NCBI GenBank assembly: GCA_031551725.1 | Contig: JAVBNF010000029.1 | Location: 1 to 14,256, forward strand | Source of the DNA: JAVBNF01 sp031551725 | GTDB lineage: Bacteria; Bacteroidota; Bacteroidia; Bacteroidales; P3 | DNA: 14,256 nt | Direction: 5' to 3' | Made by a program: the position numbers and the translations under genes | In this document: piece after piece, positions 8,052 to 14,256 of the stretch | Layout of the letters: each line of letters opens with the position of its first letter | How positions within the stretch are numbered: position 1 is the first letter of the stretch | The notes under the pieces: generated by a model | Told to the model about the DNA's origin: nothing | The model's input: only the letters and a program-made list of their open reading frames with translations | Databases searched by the model: none

Positions 8052-8161
8052 TTAAAAAAAAAGTAAAACTGAAAAAATAGTTATTAAGAAAAAGCTATTT
8101 TATTAACAGTATTTTTTTCAAAACTAAAAAAAAAACTTGCTTTTTGACTGAAATAAATGAG

Positions 8162-8169
8162 TATCTTTG
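8162..8169 (+). promoter_or_regulatory. -7 promoter element of ftsK; decides the ftsK start
   Basis: TATCTTTG ends 19 nt before ATG 8189 and 1 nt before ATG 8171. Since transcription begins several nt after this element, the TTG at 8144 and the ATG at 8171 would not be in the message, leaving ATG 8189 as the start. Confidence 0.72.
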
Positions 8170-8188
8170 TATGAATTTGAATTTTACA

Positions 8189-10954
8189 ATGGCCAAAAAT
8201 CAATTTAAAATCAAGCAGGTAGAAAAACTTGCACCCATTGAGGAACCTGTTGAAGAGGTGGCTGAAGAAAGACCTGCGCCTAAACCTGTCAAGGTAAAAG
8301 TCAAGCCCATTAAGAAGGAACGCCCTTTGAATGAAGATGAGACACCGTCTTTCTCATTTGCATTTTTAAAAGAGGAACGCTTTGTGCGTATTTGCGGAAT
8401 TTTCTTTTTGTTAATAGCGCTTTTTCAACTAATTGCAACATTCTCATATTTCCTGACTTGGTGGCGTGACTATGATTTATTGGAAACCATGACACCAAGT
8501 ATGGTATTATTCGATCCTCAACATCAGATTGATAATATTGGCGGTGTGATGGGAGCGTATCTGATGCATGCCCTTATCTACAACGGTTTTGGAATTGCGA
8601 CACTCGTTTTTGTGTTTGTTTTTACAATTTTAGGATTAAATTTGTTAAAAATCAAAACAATGGGAGTGCTGAAAGCCTTGGCACACGCATTGTTCATTAT
8701 GATATGGACATCCATTGCTTTGGGAACTATTTTCTTTACAGGAAAGTACGCAGTTTTAGCAGGTGTTTTCGGATTTGAAATTGCCAATTACTTGAAATTG
8801 TTACTCGGTTTGCCCGGACTGGGACTCCTTTTGCTGTTTTCAATACTTTGTTATTCGATTATTGGACACAACACCAAACTCCGTTTCTTCCCTCATTTCC
8901 AAGCATGGAAAGAAAAGCACCGCATTCGTAAAGAAGCAAAATTAGCTCAAAAATTGGCGGAACAAGAAAATCTTGATAGTGAAGAGGATGAATCTGATAA
9001 TTTTGAGAAAGAGAACGGTGCCGAAGAACCGCAAGAACGTCGTGCGGCTGCTAACCGGATGGTAGGCGAACGCCAAGAAATTATCGAAGCGGAAGAACAA
9101 GAAGACGATAACTATATTCCCGGCGAAATGCAAGTCTTTCATCGTGAAAAAGCACCGGAGGAAGAAAATCGAGATGGGCACGCTCCGCTCGCCATGACGG
9201 AATTTGAAACCAGAAACCAGGAACTAGAAACTCCCGGCCACGCTTGGGAAGAAGAAGTCTTTGATGACGAAGAAATCAAACCGACACTTTCATCTTTACT
9301 AAATCCCGATGAAGTCCCTTTCGAAGTGGAAATGCAAGTGGATGAAACTTCCGAAAAGGCAAAACTCGAAACCGGAAATATTAACGAAAGTGAAGACGAG
9401 AATGCTGTCGCTGAAAAGTTGCATATTACCATCGATCAACCGATTGACCCACGTATGCCGCTTGAAGATTTTAAGTTCCCAACAAGTGATTTGCTAATTG
9501 ATTATGCATCTGGTGCAACAGACAGTAATGTTCAGGCCGAAGAGCTTTTGGAAAACAAACGCAAGATCGAAAAAACGCTCAAAGATTATTCGATCGACAT
9601 CGTGAAAATCCAAGCTACCGTTGGACCTACGGTTACTTTGTATGAAATTATTCCGGCACCCGGCGTACGAATTTCGAAGATTAAAAATCTTGAAGACGAT
9701 ATTGCTTTGAGCTTGTCGGCCCTTGGAATTCGTATCATTGCGCCCATTCCCGGAAAGGGAACCATTGGTATTGAAGTTCCGAATCAAAACAAGCAAATTG
9801 TGCCGATGCGCGTGATGCTCGATTCGGAAAAATTCCAAACCACGAAAATGGATTTGCCGATTGCTTTGGGCAAAACGATTTCCAATGAAATTTTCATTAC
9901 AGACCTCGCCAAAATGCCGCACTTATTGATGGCAGGAGCAACCGGACAAGGAAAATCCGTTGGGTTGAATGCTATTATTGCTTCACTGCTTTATAAAAAA
10001 CATCCGGCCGAATTGAAGTTTGTAATGGTTGACCCGAAAAAAGTGGAACTCACTTTGTTCAATAAAATCGAGCGTCATTATTTGGCTAAACTTGGTGGCG
10101 ATGAAGACGATGCAATCATTACAGACACGAAGAAAGTGGTTAAAACTTTACGTTCGTTGTGTATCGAGATGGATGCCCGTTATGACTTGTTAAAAGATGC
10201 GCAAGTCAAAAATATCCGCGAATATAATCAAAAATATGTTGAGCATAAACTCAATCCGAATGACGGACATCGTTATTTGCCATATATCGTTTTGATTATC
10301 GATGAGTTTGCAGATTTGATTATGACGGCCGGCAAGGAAGTTGAACAGCCCATTGCACGTTTGGCGCAGTTGGCGCGTGCAATTGGGATTCACTTGGTAA
10401 TTGCCACGCAGCGCCCGTCTGTAAATATCATTACGGGTATCATTAAAGCAAACTTCCCGGCGCGTTTGGCTTTCCGCGTAACATCGAAAATCGACTCGCG
10501 TACGATTTTGGATAGCGGAGGGGCCGACCAACTGATTGGACGCGGCGACATGTTGCTCTCGACAGGCAGTGAACTTATTCGTTTGCAATGCCCACTTATT
10601 GATACGCCAGAAATTGAAAAGGTAACCGAATTTATTGGCTCGCAACATGCTTATCCAAGTGCATTCATCTTGCCCGATGTGCCGGATGAAAATGGGGGAA
10701 GTAATGCCAAGGATTTAGACCCAAATGAACGCGATGAACTGTTTGAAGAAGCTGCCCGTTTGATTGTTTCGGCTCAACAAGGCTCCACGTCTTTGATTCA
10801 GCGCAAAATGAAATTGGGGTATAATCGGGCAGGACGTTTGATCGATCAACTCGAAGCCGCCGGCATTGTCGGTCCGTTTGAAGGGAGTAAGGCTCGAGAA
10901 GTGAGAATTAAGACATTAGAACAATTGGAACAGTTGTTGCAGGGAGAATTTTAG
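8189..10954 (+). CDS. ftsK: DNA translocase FtsK
   Basis: FtsK anchors at the division septum and pumps chromosomal DNA during segregation and dimer resolution. From ATG 8189 it has 921 residues. The N-terminal part has four membrane segments: a first helix starting in VRICGIFFLLIALFQLI, then one in ATLVFVFVFTILGLNLL, one in ALFIMIWTSIALGTIFF and one in LGLLLLFSILCYSII. An acidic, low-complexity linker follows (about 240-415). The motor has Walker A GATGQGKS (583-590), Walker B VLIIDEFADL (Asp705, Glu706), ATQRPSVNIITG and GADQLIGRGDMLL. The last 60 or so residues form the winged-helix gamma domain (STSLIQRKMKLGYNRAGRL), which reads orienting sequences. Part of the linker is encoded by a REP-like element and a heptamer array (9171-9233), which the frame crosses without a stop. 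lolA follows 74 nt later, as in E. coli. Confidence 0.96.
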   Translation: MAKNQFKIKQVEKLAPIEEPVEEVAEERPAPKPVKVKVKPIKKERPLNEDETPSFSFAFLKEERFVRICGIFFLLIALFQLIATFSYFLTWWRDYDLLETMTPSMVLFDPQHQIDNIGGVMGAYLMHALIYNGFGIATLVFVFVFTILGLNLLKIKTMGVLKALAHALFIMIWTSIALGTIFFTGKYAVLAGVFGFEIANYLKLLLGLPGLGLLLLFSILCYSIIGHNTKLRFFPHFQAWKEKHRIRKEAKLAQKLAEQENLDSEEDESDNFEKENGAEEPQERRAAANRMVGERQEIIEAEEQEDDNYIPGEMQVFHREKAPEEENRDGHAPLAMTEFETRNQELETPGHAWEEEVFDDEEIKPTLSSLLNPDEVPFEVEMQVDETSEKAKLETGNINESEDENAVAEKLHITIDQPIDPRMPLEDFKFPTSDLLIDYASGATDSNVQAEELLENKRKIEKTLKDYSIDIVKIQATVGPTVTLYEIIPAPGVRISKIKNLEDDIALSLSALGIRIIAPIPGKGTIGIEVPNQNKQIVPMRVMLDSEKFQTTKMDLPIALGKTISNEIFITDLAKMPHLLMAGATGQGKSVGLNAIIASLLYKKHPAELKFVMVDPKKVELTLFNKIERHYLAKLGGDEDDAIITDTKKVVKTLRSLCIEMDARYDLLKDAQVKNIREYNQKYVEHKLNPNDGHRYLPYIVLIIDEFADLIMTAGKEVEQPIARLAQLARAIGIHLVIATQRPSVNIITGIIKANFPARLAFRVTSKIDSRTILDSGGADQLIGRGDMLLSTGSELIRLQCPLIDTPEIEKVTEFIGSQHAYPSAFILPDVPDENGGSNAKDLDPNERDELFEEAARLIVSAQQGSTSLIQRKMKLGYNRAGRLIDQLEAAGIVGPFEGSKAREVRIKTLEQLEQLLQGEF
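9171..9200 (+). repeat. REP-like short dispersed element inside ftsK linker
   Basis: This stretch, centred on GGGCACGCTCCGCTCGCCAT, has the general form of the widespread GAGAT...GCTCGC..ATGACG palindromic elements that usually sit between genes. ATGG at 9174-9177 can pair with CCAT at 9192-9195. It is read in frame as DGHAPLAMT, in a linker otherwise made of Glu/Asp-rich sequence. The match to that element class is from memory, not from a search. Confidence 0.5.
9206..9233 (+). repeat. Heptamer array inside ftsK linker
   Basis: Four consecutive 7-mers (GAAACCA, GAAACCA, GGAACTA, GAAACTC) encode part of ETRNQELET. It follows the REP-like element by 5 nt. The period of 7 is out of step with codons, so the regularity is at the DNA level and not a protein repeat. 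Confidence 0.65.
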
Positions 10955-10993
10955 AAATTAAGAATTAAAATTAGGAATTAAGATTTATTTTAT

Positions 10994-11028
10994 TAAACTT
11001 TAAACTTTAAACTCTATACTTTATAGTT
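10994..11028 (+). repeat. Heptamer array abutting the lolA start codon
   Basis: Five 7-mers (TAAACTT twice, TAAACTC, TATACTT, TATAGTT) run without gaps up to the ATG at 11029. The preceding bases 10957-10983 are also made of near-heptamers of the form ATTAAGA. Together they fill almost the whole ftsK-lolA gap. No -7 promoter element was found here, so lolA is probably transcribed with ftsK. Confidence 0.75.
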
Positions 11029-11748
11029 ATGAAGAAAATTATTTTACTTGGTTTGATGGGATTGATTTCCTTTAGCATATACGCACAAAATACTGCGCAA
11101 AAAGAACGTCAGGCAAGAGCAGCTGCACGCAAGGAAAAGCGTCAAACACAAAAGACGCAAACAGGTGTAAACGATCCGCAAGCCAACGAGATTTTGAATA
11201 AAGCGCGTACGAAATTGAAATCGAGCAATGCGGTGAAATTGGAATTTAATTATGTGCTCGAAAATAAAAAAGAAAAAATCAAAGACACTAAAAAAGGCGA
11301 CGTTTTGATGCAGGGCGATAAATATGTACTCAACTTTATGGGCATGCAAATTTATTGCGATGGCAAAACGGTTTGGAACTATAATGCTTCCTCCAAGGAA
11401 GTTCAAATTAGTGAAGCGGAAGTTGGAAAAGCGGCAGAATCCAATCCCCTCAAGGTAATTGATAATTACGAAAAAGATTTCCGTGCGAAATTTATCCGTG
11501 ACAAAAATGAAAAAGGAACTACCGTTGCAGTTATTGATTTAACGCCTGTTAAGGACCGTAATTTTTATAAAATCAGAATGGAAATTGATATGAAATCATA
11601 CAATGTTTTGAGTTCTGAGATCTATGATAAGAGTGGCAGCACTTTCGAATATGTGATTACCAAGCAAACAACTCCGGCTGTGAGCGATAAAGATTTTAGA
11701 TTCGATCCAAAATCTGTTTCCGGAGTGGAAGTGATTGATTTGCGGTAA
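11029..11748 (+). CDS. lolA: LolA-like outer-membrane lipoprotein carrier protein
   Basis: Periplasmic chaperone of the LolA family that carries lipoproteins released from the inner membrane to the outer membrane. Residues 1-19 form a clear signal peptide (MKKIILLGLMGLISFSIYA, then QN). Next comes a basic, Gln-rich stretch (about 20-48, with ERQARAAARKEKRQTQK), unusual for LolA and perhaps a flexible tether. The LolA fold fills the rest: repeated beta strands such as KLEFNYVLENKK, KGDVLMQGDKYVLNFMGMQ, the characteristic CDGKTVWNYN (about 109-118), and the C-terminal FRFDPKSVSGVEVIDLR. No lipobox Cys follows the signal peptide, consistent with a soluble periplasmic protein. Position directly after ftsK supports the assignment, since ftsK-lolA adjacency is widespread. 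It probably lacks its own promoter. Confidence 0.9.
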   Translation: MKKIILLGLMGLISFSIYAQNTAQKERQARAAARKEKRQTQKTQTGVNDPQANEILNKARTKLKSSNAVKLEFNYVLENKKEKIKDTKKGDVLMQGDKYVLNFMGMQIYCDGKTVWNYNASSKEVQISEAEVGKAAESNPLKVIDNYEKDFRAKFIRDKNEKGTTVAVIDLTPVKDRNFYKIRMEIDMKSYNVLSSEIYDKSGSTFEYVITKQTTPAVSDKDFRFDPKSVSGVEVIDLR

Positions 11749-11775
11749 GCATTTTTTAATTTCAAAAATTATTTA

Positions 11776-11783
11776 TATCTTTG
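11776..11783 (+). promoter_or_regulatory. -7 promoter element of the structured leader
   Basis: TATCTTTG, followed by GC, is a full TAnnTTTG match 28 nt after the lolA stop. It should start an RNA near 11790 that runs into the structured region and the terminator at 11966-12045. No other TAnnTTTG match was found between here and the gene at 12109. Confidence 0.7.
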
Positions 11784-11794
11784 CGGAAATAATT

Positions 11795-11820
11795 AGTTAA
11801 CAAGGTGACGAGTTAACGAG
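11795..11820 (+). repeat. Octamer-built repeat, copy 2, at the start of the leader RNA
   Basis: Octamers AGTTAACA, AGGTGACG and AGTTAACG plus AG; 23 of 26 positions equal copy 1 at 981-1006. It lies just after the predicted transcription start of the leader. Confidence 0.6.
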
Positions 11821-11965
11821 AAAACAAATAAACATAAAATATATATATAGAAAAAACACTAATTAAACATAAATAAAGAAAGCGTAAGCTTAAATTCTTT
11901 CTAAGAAAACGACCAAAATTTTCAATAATCAAGAATTCGTAAGCGATGCGCTCATGCTGTGTTCC

Positions 11966-12045
11966 GGCGTGAGTTGTGTCTTATTCTGATTATGGGTGCT
12001 TGGTCGTACCTCTTAGAAAATAAGACTTCAACTCGCGCCTTTTTT
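11966..12045 (+). terminator. Long-stem intrinsic terminator upstream of the FISUMP gene
   Basis: The 5' arm 11966-11985 pairs with the 3' arm 12019-12039: GGCG/CGCC, one G-U, GAGTTG/CAACTC, a 1x2 internal loop, and GTCTTATT/AATAAGAC, about 19 base pairs in all. Six T residues follow at once (12040-12045). The 33-nt loop is large for a simple terminator and carries sequence complementary to 11901-11916. Confidence 0.8.
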
Positions 12046-12058
12046 GTTATGCATATAC

Positions 12059-12073
12059 AGACCCTTCGGGTCT
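12059..12073 (+). other. Short stable hairpin between terminator and FISUMP gene
   Basis: AGACCC and GGGTCT form a perfect 6-bp stem around TTC. It lacks a T tract, so it is not a typical terminator. It lies in the 5' UTR of any read-through transcript, 36 nt before the ATG. Confidence 0.6.
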
Positions 12074-12108
12074 TGTTGGAAAATGATTAACAATTAAATA
12101 AAACACAC

Positions 12109-14256
12109 ATGAAAACAAATTTACAATTATCGGCTGCGGCTGTACGGGCGTATTGCATACGCCCAATCAAGGGCGCATGCAATGCGCCCCTACAATGGAC
12201 ATTTGCACTTCTGCTTGCAATCCTCCTCCCTCAATCCTCAATCCTCGCTCAAACCGACGGCGGCATGTTCACCGACCCACGCGACGGCGAAACCTACAAA
12301 ACCGTGATTATGCCCGACGGCAAACGCTGGATGGCGGAAAATCTGCGGTATCGCACTGGGTTAAACAATCCGATTTTCTCAAACAATACGACTGCAAATA
12401 CATTTGCTGCTTCGAAAAGTACGTATTATTGCCCCGGTCCCGGACCATTGAATATGTCTGTTAATCAAGCCGATCCCTTGGCTTGCGAATATTGGGGTGC
12501 ACTGTATCCGTTTTGGGTGGCGTATGCAAATTCAGCTAATACTGCCGCGAATACAACGCTTGGGGAACAAGGCATTTGTCCAAATGGCTGGCACTTGCCG
12601 ACGGATAATGAGTGGAATTTGCTTTTCACAAAGATCGGCGGTACAACAGATGCCGGAAAACTACTCAAAGATACAGCACGAGGCACATTTGCAAATAATC
12701 AGGCATGGAAAAAACAGTGGACAAATGCTGCTTTACAAAATACAAATACTTACGGGTTCTCTGCTTTGGCTGCGGGCTTGCGTACCACTGCTGGCGCCTA
12801 TTTGGGCAACGGTACGCAGGCTCTTTTCTGGACAAGTACGCCCAATACCAACGGCACTCAAGCAAGTTCAAAAATATTTACAAACAGCTCCAATTCATCA
12901 ACCGGCTCTTCTGCACAACTCCGCGCGGACGCCCTGTCCGTGCGCTGTGTGGAAGGGGGTTGTGATGAAGGATTTCGCATTCCGTTTTTGGTTTCTAAAA
13001 ACGGTTCGAAAACCTTAGACCAGGCTTTTGATACGGTTTTTGTTGTTCGGAGTTCGGTATTTTATTATACTGTTTTCGCTTTGCCAACAGCTGTAGGCAC
13101 TTGGTCGTATGCGGTTACAGAGCTTTCTTCTTCACTTCCAAGCGGCGTAACTGTTGATATAAAAAGTTTTTCTCAGTCAAATATGGGAACAGATATTCTT
13201 ATTGAGCTTCTTTTTAAAGGTCTTTCTTCCGCCAACGATGGTCAAACGGTTAAGTTTAATATCGTTGCTTCTAATCCTAATTACTGCAATATCAATCAAG
13301 AACTTTTTATTACCTTCAAAGAGTACACCGGTTCAACTATGACTGACCCCCGAGACGGTAAGGTTTACAAAACTGTTACGATGCCCGATGGTAAAGAGTG
13401 GATGGCCGAGAATATCAATTATCAAACAGGGATGACTTTTCGTGCGACATCCAATTCACCCACTACTACAACTGGCGGCAATCAGGGCAGCCTTTCCTTT
13501 TGGTGTCCGGGTATACATGATAAGGGTACATCCGATGTGCGGACGCTTGCCGACTGTGAAAAATACGGCGCCCTCTACACTTGGGATGCCGCGATGTGGT
13601 TGGATGGAAATGCTGCTAACGGTGCTATTGGCGGTTCGTATAATAGTAATCAAGCCGTTGCGGGTACTAATAGCAATCAGGTTGGCGGTCGAGGTATCTG
13701 CCCCAGTGGTTGGCATGTGCCGACGGACAACGAATGGGGTTTGATGTTAAATGCTGTGGAAACGACTAACGGTAATACGCTTTCCAATACAATGAACTCT
13801 GTTACAGACGGCGGTAGACAAAACCACAACAACGGTTCATCATCCACTCAATATTGGTTGGGCATTGACGCCGGGATGCGATTAACGCACAGTAGTGGGG
13901 TTAATTACGGTCTTACCCGTATCGACCAATATGATTTTTCCGTGTTTCCAGCCGGTCTCCGTGATTACGATGGTACGAGTTTCCTCTATCGTGTGACGGG
14001 CTGCAACGTCTGGAGCTCGTCAGGTTTTAGCGTTTCGAGTGCGTGCAATCGAAACTTTTCCTTTGTTCGCAGTTTCGTGGGTCGTGGGCCGCTCAATCGC
14101 TCGTACGGCGTAGCTGTGCGCTGTGTGAAAGGCGAATGTGGGGGAAATACAATTGTGGGAAATGAAGTTGTTGGCGATATTCGCCAGATGACCGATTCGC
14201 GCGACTGCAACACCTATTCCATCGTTCTTATGCCAGACAATAAATGGTGGATGGCC
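12109..14256 (+). CDS. Secreted multi-unit FISUMP (Fib_succ_major) protein, 3' end beyond window
   Basis: One uninterrupted frame of 716 codons that leaves the window without a stop. The N terminus has a signal-peptide core WTFALLLAILLPQSSILA (30-47) with likely cleavage before QTDGG; residues 11-29, ahead of it, come from a palindromic DNA repeat. Unit 1 (about 53-285) starts MFTDPRDGETYKTVIMPDG, contains CPNGWHLPTDNEWN and ends LSVRCVEGG. A beta-rich linker domain follows (about 290-405). Unit 2 (about 411-675) starts MTDPRDGKVYKTVTMPDG, contains CPSGWHVPTDNEWG and ends VAVRCVKGE. Unit 3 begins at 694 (MTDSRDCNTYSIVLMPD) and is cut off. These are FISUMP units, thought to adopt a C-type-lectin/FGE-like fold; function is unknown, but surface binding is plausible. 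Unit 2's C-terminal part looks hypermutated (see 13951-14127). Expression probably depends on read-through of the upstream terminator. Confidence 0.88.
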   Translation, partial: MKTNLQLSAAAVRAYCIRPIKGACNAPLQWTFALLLAILLPQSSILAQTDGGMFTDPRDGETYKTVIMPDGKRWMAENLRYRTGLNNPIFSNNTTANTFAASKSTYYCPGPGPLNMSVNQADPLACEYWGALYPFWVAYANSANTAANTTLGEQGICPNGWHLPTDNEWNLLFTKIGGTTDAGKLLKDTARGTFANNQAWKKQWTNAALQNTNTYGFSALAAGLRTTAGAYLGNGTQALFWTSTPNTNGTQASSKIFTNSSNSSTGSSAQLRADALSVRCVEGGCDEGFRIPFLVSKNGSKTLDQAFDTVFVVRSSVFYYTVFALPTAVGTWSYAVTELSSSLPSGVTVDIKSFSQSNMGTDILIELLFKGLSSANDGQTVKFNIVASNPNYCNINQELFITFKEYTGSTMTDPRDGKVYKTVTMPDGKEWMAENINYQTGMTFRATSNSPTTTTGGNQGSLSFWCPGIHDKGTSDVRTLADCEKYGALYTWDAAMWLDGNAANGAIGGSYNSNQAVAGTNSNQVGGRGICPSGWHVPTDNEWGLMLNAVETTNGNTLSNTMNSVTDGGRQNHNNGSSSTQYWLGIDAGMRLTHSSGVNYGLTRIDQYDFSVFPAGLRDYDGTSFLYRVTGCNVWSSSGFSVSSACNRNFSFVRSFVGRGPLNRSYGVAVRCVKGECGGNTIVGNEVVGDIRQMTDSRDCNTYSIVLMPDNKWWMA
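12141..12194 (+). repeat. Palindromic repeat pair read in frame in the signal-peptide region
   Basis: Two 24-bp halves (12141-12164 and 12171-12194) flank the spacer AATCAA and are inverted copies of each other at 21 of 24 positions. Each half also has its own hairpin: GGGCGTAT/ATACGCCC around TGC, and GGGCGCAT/ATGCGCCC around GCA. It is read as AVRAYCIRPIKGACNAPLQ between the short N-region MKTNLQLSAA and the hydrophobic core. It is far richer in G+C than the bases around it. I recall similar GGGCGCAT...ATGCGCCC elements dispersed in Bacteroidota genomes, but no search was possible. Confidence 0.85.
13951..14127 (+). other. Candidate DGR-type variable region in FISUMP unit 2
   Basis: This is the C-terminal, ligand-loop end of FISUMP unit 2, from AGLRD to AVRCV (residues about 615-673). 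Framework residues are kept (GLRD, WSSS, NRNF, NRSYG, VRCV) while the positions between are diverse. Of 49 codons from Arg618 to Tyr666, 36 end in C or T. Adenine makes up 16 of 120 bases at 13981-14100, against 25 of 60 at 12841-12900 in the matching part of unit 1. Where related proteins carry Asn or Tyr (AAC, AAT, TAC), this one has codons such as CTC, CGT, TGC, GTC, TTT and GTT, as adenine-specific mutagenesis would give. No template repeat or reverse transcriptase was noticed in the window. Confidence 0.5.

Larger units (their letters stand above)
11790..12045 (+). ncRNA. Structured leader or small RNA with competing pairings (class not recognised)
   Basis: A roughly 255-nt transcript is predicted from the promoter at 11776 to the T tract ending at 12045. 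Several pairings are visible. AGAAAG (11877-11882) pairs with CTTTCT (11897-11902). CTAAGA (11901-11906) and CGACCAA (11910-11916) pair with TCTTAG (12011-12016) and TTGGTCG (12000-12006), which lie in the terminator loop, a pseudoknot topology. CTCATGC (11951-11957) pairs with GCGTGAG (11967-11973, one G-U), using bases of the terminator's 5' arm. A short frame, ATG 11954 to TGA 11989 (MLCSGVSCVLF), overlaps that arm. It could be a cis-acting attenuator of the FISUMP gene or a separate small RNA. It matches no riboswitch class I know. Confidence 0.55.

Noticed and set aside
8144..8188. N-terminal extension of FtsK from TTG 8144 or ATG 8171
   Set aside because: The TTG lies upstream of the -7 element and the ATG only 1 nt after it, so neither would be in the mRNA; ATG 8189 is preferred.
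10190..10648. 152-codon minus-strand gene
   Set aside because: Lies wholly antisense to the conserved FtsK motor domain, has no promoter element and resembles no family.
11790..12045. tmRNA or 6S RNA
   Set aside because: No tRNA-like ends or tag frame, and the stem closes a 33-nt loop near its 3' end instead of the long rod with a central bubble of 6S RNA.
12059..12073. Second intrinsic terminator
   Set aside because: The stem is strong but is followed by TGTTGG and not by a T tract.
12840..12960. Template repeat for the candidate variable region in unit 1 of the same gene
   Set aside because: Unit 1 differs from unit 2 in length and framework between GLR and VRCV and not only at adenines, so it is a paralogous unit and not a template.
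12153..13018. Separate small genes or a frameshifted FISUMP gene
   Set aside because: Plus-strand frames at 12153-12464 and 12497-13018 are out of phase with a single uninterrupted frame from ATG 12109 to the window end that carries all FISUMP motifs; no frameshift is needed.

Overview
The window looks like a chromosomal stretch of a Bacteroidota bacterium, probably Bacteroidales-like. Gene after gene is preceded by the Bacteroidota -7 promoter element TAnnTTTG (189, 1599, 5148, 8044 on the minus strand, 8162, 11776), usually only 11-20 nt before the start codon and without a strong Shine-Dalgarno sequence. Gene content (FISUMP protein, AAA_14/DUF4143 ATPase, DUF47-PiT pair, ftsK-lolA) fits. 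The genus cannot be told from the sequence.

Layout. 1-1505: an NlpC/P60 cell-wall peptidase followed 29 nt later by rlmH, the 23S rRNA methyltransferase. 1506-4983: mfd, the transcription-repair coupling factor, with its own promoter. 4984-6311: three full 32-bp tandem repeats, each an imperfect palindrome, then a promoter and a stand-alone AAA_14/DUF4143 ATPase. 6312-8002 (minus): a phosphate-transport operon, a DUF47 PhoU-like accessory protein followed by a PiT permease; the permease stop codon touches the stop codon of the convergent ATPase inside a perfect 11-bp inverted repeat. 8003-8188: an A/T-rich divergent promoter region. 8189-11748: ftsK then lolA, an adjacency also seen in E. coli. 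11749-12108: no long gene; a promoter, a structured leader with an intrinsic terminator, and a second small hairpin. 12109 to the window end: one uninterrupted reading frame, open at the right edge, for a secreted protein with tandem FISUMP (Fib_succ_major) units.

The left 11.7 kb is mostly housekeeping: envelope maintenance, ribosome modification, DNA repair, phosphate uptake, chromosome segregation and lipoprotein transport. The accessory part is the right end. The second FISUMP unit has a C-terminal stretch (about 13951-14127) that is poor in adenine and dominated by NNC/NNT codons with scattered residues between conserved framework positions. This is what a variable region written by a diversity-generating retroelement (DGR) looks like; unit 1 of the same protein does not show it. 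Neither a reverse transcriptase nor a template repeat was seen in the window, so this is a hypothesis. Upstream, the terminator arm can pair in competing ways and no other recognisable promoter lies between it and the gene, so expression may depend on conditional read-through.

The window also carries several short repeat types: a palindromic pair read in frame through the signal-peptide region of the FISUMP protein, a REP-like element plus a heptamer array read in frame through the FtsK linker, heptamer arrays before mfd and lolA, and a 26-bp octamer-built sequence present twice about 10.8 kb apart.
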